This document shows, in pieces, positions 14,421-18,006 of a stretch of DNA of 18,006 nucleotides. Source of the stretch: an uncultured Bacteroidales bacterium (GTDB lineage: Bacteria; Bacteroidota; Bacteroidia; Bacteroidales; Marinilabiliaceae); contig CAKUYZ010000032.1 in NCBI GenBank assembly GCA_934717675.1, positions 1-18,006 of the forward strand. Reading direction: 5' to 3'. The notes beneath the pieces are model-generated. The model did not search any database. It saw only the letters and a list, made by a program, of their open reading frames with translations, and was not told where the DNA came from. The translations under genes were made by a program, and so were the position numbers. Numbering within the stretch: position 1 is the stretch's first letter; each line of letters starts with the position of its first letter.

Positions 14421-16400
14421 ATGCCACGTCTCACCATACGTCACGTGGCCGTGACGGCCTACGCCTCCTTCGTCATCGTCTTGGCCGCGGCCACGTTGGC
14501 GGAGTGGCGGCGAGGCTCGCTGTTCGTGGCGAACTTCGTCTATGGCTCGTGGTGGTTTGCCGCACTCATGGCCTTGGTGGTCGTGCCCGGAATGGTGGTG
14601 GCGGCTCGCGCCTTGTCTGGCAACTGGCGCGCACTCATGCTCCACGTCTCATTGGCCATCATAGCCATAGGGGCGTTGGTGAGCAAGGTGTTCGGGACTG
14701 AGGGGAGCCTCCACCTGCGCGAGGGGCAAGAGGTGGCATCATTTGAGACGGCCTATGGCCTCCGCCCTTTGCCATCGGACGTTAGGTTGGACTCTTTTAT
14801 CGTGAAGACCTACCCTCACACCGACGCGCCGATGGACTATGTGAGCCACCTCACAGTTGGTGGCGAGCGGCAGACTGTGTCAATGAACAATGTGCTGAAC
14901 GTCCGAGGCTTCCGCCTCTTTCAGAGCAGCTATGACACCGATGGTCGCGGCACGACACTGACCGTCAACCACGACCCGTGGGGCATGGGCGTGACATATT
15001 TGGGCTACGTTTCGCTGGCCATCTCGCTCATCTTGGTGCTGACCAACCCTCGCGGCAGGTTTCGCCGCCTGCTGCGAGGCTTCGCCGTGACCGCCGGCAC
15101 CTTGACCATTCTCACATTGTCCACTTCCTGCGCCAATGCTCAAGATGGACGTTCCATTAACGCCACGCTGCCCACAGCCCAACAGGTGGCGCAGTTTGAG
15201 AGCCTAAACGTGATATATCAGGGACGCAACGCTCCAGTAGGGGCCTACTGCGCGGATTTCTTGCTCAAAGTGACCGGGCGTGCGCAGTGGCGTGGGCTGC
15301 ACGCGGAGACCATAGTGCTTGGTTGGATGCTTAGCCCCACGGAGTGGCAAGACGTGCCAATGATAAAGGTGAAAGACGAAGTGGCCGCCCGCGCCATGGG
15401 CGTCAGGGTGGAGGACGGCCACACGGCTGCGGCTTGGCTCTTTGACTCTGACAGCCACTACCGCCTCACCCCCCATCTGAGGCGCGGAGACAAAGCCGCA
15501 ATTGACCTTAACGACCGCCTGCAGGCAATCATAGCTCTCACCGACGGCTCCGCCTTTCGCCCTTCAGGCATTGGCATAGCCCCGTGGCGGCGAAACCTGG
15601 AGTTGGCATATTGCCATATGCAACCCACAACCGTGCTTTTCAAGGTTGTCTTGAGCATCGGGGTCGTCATGTTGGCCATGGTCATATGGGGCCGCGGTGA
15701 AGTGCCCGCCAGGCGTCGCCGCCTCATGATGGCCACCATGGCCCTGTGCGCCACGCTCCAATTTGCCGCCCTTGTCGCGAGGGGCCTCATTGCAGGCTGT
15801 TGGCCTCTCACCAATGGCTATGAGACCATGCTTGTCCTTGCCCTCGGCATCGGCGTGGCCGGCCTGCCGCTTTGCCGCCGCCAGCCACTGTTGGCGTCGG
15901 CCTGCGTCGTCATGTCTGGCTTGTCGCTTCTGGTGGCGAGCATCGGGATGAGCAACCCGAACATAACACCGCTCATGCCAGTGCTTCACTCGCCGTGGCT
16001 GAGCGTCCACGTGGCGTGCGTCATGACGTCCTATTCGTTTTTCAGCGTCATCATGCTCAACAGCGTCATCGCCTTGGCGAGAGGGGGTGAGGGACAGGTT
16101 GCGGCCCTTAGCGTGTCCCTGCTGCTGCTCTATCTAGGCGTGGCCACGTTGGCCGCTGGCATATTCATCGGCGCGGTGTGGGCCAATGAGTCGTGGGGAC
16201 GCTACTGGAGTTGGGACCCTAAGGAGGTTTGGGCTCTCATCACGCTTCTAGTCTACGCCGTGCCACTCCACCCGACCATAGTGCCAGCCCTCAGCCACCC
16301 GCGCGTGGCGCACTCCTATCTCGCCGCCGCTTTCCTCTGTGTCCTGATGACGTATTTCGGCGTCAACTACCTCCTTGGCGGCATGCACTCCTACGCATAA
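14421..16400 (+). CDS. ccsBA: Fused CcsBA cytochrome c synthase (System II)
   Basis: This membrane protein is predicted to move haem outward and attach it to CXXCH motifs. The 659-residue product is compact for the fused family. The N-terminal CcsB/ResB-like part has three membrane segments (about 8-27, 45-63 and 70-90, the last with candidate His75), an extracytoplasmic region and another segment at 191-208. A middle soluble part (about 240-400) includes VIYQGRNAPVGAYCADF. The CcsA part (405-659) has several membrane helices and the WWD haem-handling motif WANESWGRYWSWDPKEVW (587-604). Candidate external haem ligands are His530 before it and His617 after it; His626 and His631 precede the last helix. 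ATG 14421 is chosen because earlier in-frame starts lie inside the Rid gene. Two haem lipoproteins in the same block are its evident substrates. Confidence 0.9.
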   Translation: MPRLTIRHVAVTAYASFVIVLAAATLAEWRRGSLFVANFVYGSWWFAALMALVVVPGMVVAARALSGNWRALMLHVSLAIIAIGALVSKVFGTEGSLHLREGQEVASFETAYGLRPLPSDVRLDSFIVKTYPHTDAPMDYVSHLTVGGERQTVSMNNVLNVRGFRLFQSSYDTDGRGTTLTVNHDPWGMGVTYLGYVSLAISLILVLTNPRGRFRRLLRGFAVTAGTLTILTLSTSCANAQDGRSINATLPTAQQVAQFESLNVIYQGRNAPVGAYCADFLLKVTGRAQWRGLHAETIVLGWMLSPTEWQDVPMIKVKDEVAARAMGVRVEDGHTAAAWLFDSDSHYRLTPHLRRGDKAAIDLNDRLQAIIALTDGSAFRPSGIGIAPWRRNLELAYCHMQPTTVLFKVVLSIGVVMLAMVIWGRGEVPARRRRLMMATMALCATLQFAALVARGLIAGCWPLTNGYETMLVLALGIGVAGLPLCRRQPLLASACVVMSGLSLLVASIGMSNPNITPLMPVLHSPWLSVHVACVMTSYSFFSVIMLNSVIALARGGEGQVAALSVSLLLLYLGVATLAAGIFIGAVWANESWGRYWSWDPKEVWALITLLVYAVPLHPTIVPALSHPRVAHSYLAAAFLCVLMTYFGVNYLLGGMHSYA

Positions 16401-16425
16401 CAAGCAGATTGACCATAGACAGTCC

Positions 16426-16454
16426 GTCCCGAATCAAAAGGTCCGGGACTTTTT
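16426..16454 (+). terminator. Rho-independent terminator after ccsBA
   Basis: A 6-bp GC-rich stem GTCCCG/CGGGAC (16426-16431 with 16444-16449) has a 12-base loop and is followed by five T (16450-16454). It ends the seven-gene block. The stem is short, so strength is uncertain. Confidence 0.7.
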
Positions 16455-16554
16455 GCATCCACAGCGTAATCCCCTCTAGCCAGTCAATCTTATGCAGTTC
16501 AGTAGCCTGCCTTTAAACATCAACACCTTTCAGCAATTTCAAAACAAGTCTAAC

Positions 16555-16589
16555 AAAAAAGTCCTGACGGGACGCACTCCCGCCAGGAC
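16555..16589 (-). terminator. Rho-independent terminator of the LRR-protein gene
   Basis: On the minus strand a 12-bp stem (16578-16589 with 16561-16572) with a 5-base loop is followed by six T (16560-16555). The single plus-strand A/C mismatch becomes a G-U pair in the minus-strand RNA, which shows the intended direction. The rest of 16455-16630 holds nothing else recognised. Confidence 0.9.
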
Positions 16590-16630
16590 GATAACTAAAC
16601 GATAAGGCTCTTAACAGTTTGGCCTCCAGC

Positions 16631-17974
16631 TCAACGTATCTGCACCTTCGCGCTGCTGCCGCCCGCCGAGACTAGATATATGCCTGGCGAGGCTATGGAG
16701 AGCGAGGCCGTGCGACCGGCGTAGAGGCGAAGGCCGCCGAGGGTGAACACCTCAACGTCGGTCTCGCCGTCGAACAGGATGTCGCGACCGTCAATGCGGA
16801 CGCGCAGGCCGTTGGCCTCGGGGTCGGACACAGACGTGGGGTCGTCCGGCTCAACCTCCACCGGGTTGAGAGCGGGGTCGCCAATGACGTTGAACTGCCC
16901 CCAGACCCAGTGGTTGCGGTAGGCCTCCACACTGCCCTCCGGCACGAGGAGCTTGATGGATTTCTTTGCATACAGGCCGAAAGGATCTGAACCCTCGTCT
17001 CTTGCCTCTGGAGGAGTCACAGCCTTACATACTATGCATTTGTCTCCGCTTATTCTTGAGTACCACTTATTGAATGAAAACGCATGATAGCCGATCTTTC
17101 GCAGCCCCCGCCCCAAAAAGAGCGTATCACAATCATACCACATATCCCCGCCGAAAGCCTCCGGCCCGATCTCCTCACAAGCGTCCGGAATCTCAATCCT
17201 GTTCAGGCGACAGCCATAGAAGGCCCTATCCCCAATCTTTTTTATCGTTTCAGGGAGTGACAGATCATTATTGCCAAATGTATAGTGATGCGAGAATGCA
17301 TCAGGGCCTATGGCCGCAATGCCATCCTTGAAGTATTTCCCATAACTGCCACGATAAGGGCAGACCAGAAGCGTTGTCCCCGTAGCGTCATACAAGCAAA
17401 TGCCTTTATAATTTGAGAAATATGGGCTGCCGTCTTCCACCGATATCTTCTCCGCATATCTGGCATCATACATTATACGCGGGTTGATATAGGAGACCGA
17501 CTTAGGAATGACGATTCCTTTTATCAGGTCTGCAACCTCAGCGAACGACCATGAGTCCAGTCGATTAACTTTAAGTCGGCTTCCGCCATTAACTTTAGCG
17601 AGTTCTGGAATTTTTAAGATAAAATCATAACCGCTCCTGTCTATACTAGCATACGCCAACTTTCCCTTACCATCAACATAGATATACACTTCGCCAGTTG
17701 CTAGGCCAACTGTTGTGTCAGACGTGCAATACACCTCAAACTGCATCTCAACCCAATCGTCTCTCCCCGTCTTCTCTAAAGTCTTATCCTTGCTGCTGGT
17801 CCGAATATTACAAAAATTAGCTTGCTCAATACGATTTTCCTCCGTCAGTGAGCCTAAAGACGGCTTACCGAAGACCACCATTGTATCAATCCACGCCATC
17901 CAATACTCACGCTGCGCAAACGCCTCTACCGAGACTAAAGTCGAAAGCAACAATAATATTATACATCTTAGCAT
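16631..17974 (-). CDS. BspA-type leucine-rich-repeat secreted protein with C-terminal sorting-like domain
   Basis: The 447-residue product has a signal peptide (MLRCIILLLLSTLVSVEAFA, cut before Gln21). Residues about 165-345 contain LRR_5/BspA-type repeats, for example DGIAAIGPDAFSHH, ETIKKIGDRAFYGC, LNRIEIPDACEEIGPEAFGG and LRKIGYHAFSFN. After an acidic Pro-rich linker (NPVEVEPDDPTSVSDPEANG) the last 75 or so residues form a small beta domain (VEVFTLGGLRLYAGRTASLS, GIYLVSAGG, KVQIR) resembling C-terminal domains used by the type IX secretion system. BspA-like proteins are surface or secreted and often bind host or bacterial partners; the ligand here is unknown. Codon use and AT content in the N-terminal half differ from the flanking GC-rich genes. 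No promoter could be assigned because only 32 bases lie upstream in the window. Confidence 0.85.
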   Translation of the reverse strand: MLRCIILLLLSTLVSVEAFAQREYWMAWIDTMVVFGKPSLGSLTEENRIEQANFCNIRTSSKDKTLEKTGRDDWVEMQFEVYCTSDTTVGLATGEVYIYVDGKGKLAYASIDRSGYDFILKIPELAKVNGGSRLKVNRLDSWSFAEVADLIKGIVIPKSVSYINPRIMYDARYAEKISVEDGSPYFSNYKGICLYDATGTTLLVCPYRGSYGKYFKDGIAAIGPDAFSHHYTFGNNDLSLPETIKKIGDRAFYGCRLNRIEIPDACEEIGPEAFGGDMWYDCDTLFLGRGLRKIGYHAFSFNKWYSRISGDKCIVCKAVTPPEARDEGSDPFGLYAKKSIKLLVPEGSVEAYRNHWVWGQFNVIGDPALNPVEVEPDDPTSVSDPEANGLRVRIDGRDILFDGETDVEVFTLGGLRLYAGRTASLSIASPGIYLVSAGGSSAKVQIR

Positions 17975-17997
17975 AAGTCTCTAGCTTTAAAAGTCGT

Positions 17998-18006
17998 GGG
18001 GGGGGG
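17998..18006. other. Terminal run of nine G
   Basis: The window ends in a G homopolymer immediately upstream of the LRR gene leader. It may be genuine, but a poly-G at an end is also a typical assembly or read-end artefact. Confidence 0.5.

Overview
The window looks like chromosomal DNA of a Bacteroidales bacterium (Bacteroidota). The evidence is RNase R, a SusA-type GH13 enzyme, a BspA-type leucine-rich-repeat protein with a C-terminal sorting-like domain, a circularly permuted imelysin, lipoproteins with acidic residues right after the lipobox cysteine, A/C-rich leaders with little Shine-Dalgarno signal, and TAnnTTTG-type -7 promoter elements. The genus cannot be fixed from sequence alone. 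No rRNA, tRNA, CRISPR array, insertion sequence or integrase was seen.

Layout. 1-630: 3' part of a GH13 alpha-amylase/neopullulanase-type gene cut by the window edge. 720-1667: cysK with its own promoter-like element. 1692-1800: two strong hairpin terminators, one serving cysK and one serving the convergent rnr. 1831-4266 (minus): rnr. 4267-4423: divergent promoter region with two hairpins in the rnr leader. 4424-6669: a GNAT acetyltransferase, a PD-(D/E)XK (Rpn/PDDEXK_2-like) nuclease/transposase-family gene of unusual codon use, and an SGNH-hydrolase lipoprotein, closed by a strong terminator. 6897-16400: a seven-gene same-strand block, closed by a terminator. 16631-17974 (minus): a BspA-like LRR protein with its own terminator. 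The window ends in nine G.

The seven-gene block is the most interesting part: outer-membrane barrel protein, imelysin lipoprotein, di-haem oxidoreductase (DUF1111/COG3488) lipoprotein, second porin (Porin_O_P-like), small mono-haem CXXCH lipoprotein, double-domain Rid/YjgF-like protein and a fused CcsBA cytochrome c synthase. It reads as a self-contained redox and probably iron-acquisition module: CcsBA attaches haem to the two cytochrome-type lipoproteins, the imelysin may bind iron, and the barrels may provide passage across the outer membrane. All three lipoproteins carry acidic residues after the lipidated cysteine, resembling the Bacteroidota surface-export signal, so the module may work on the cell surface. 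Imelysin and COG3488 linkage to iron uptake is known in other bacteria. The complete combination and the surface placement are inference.
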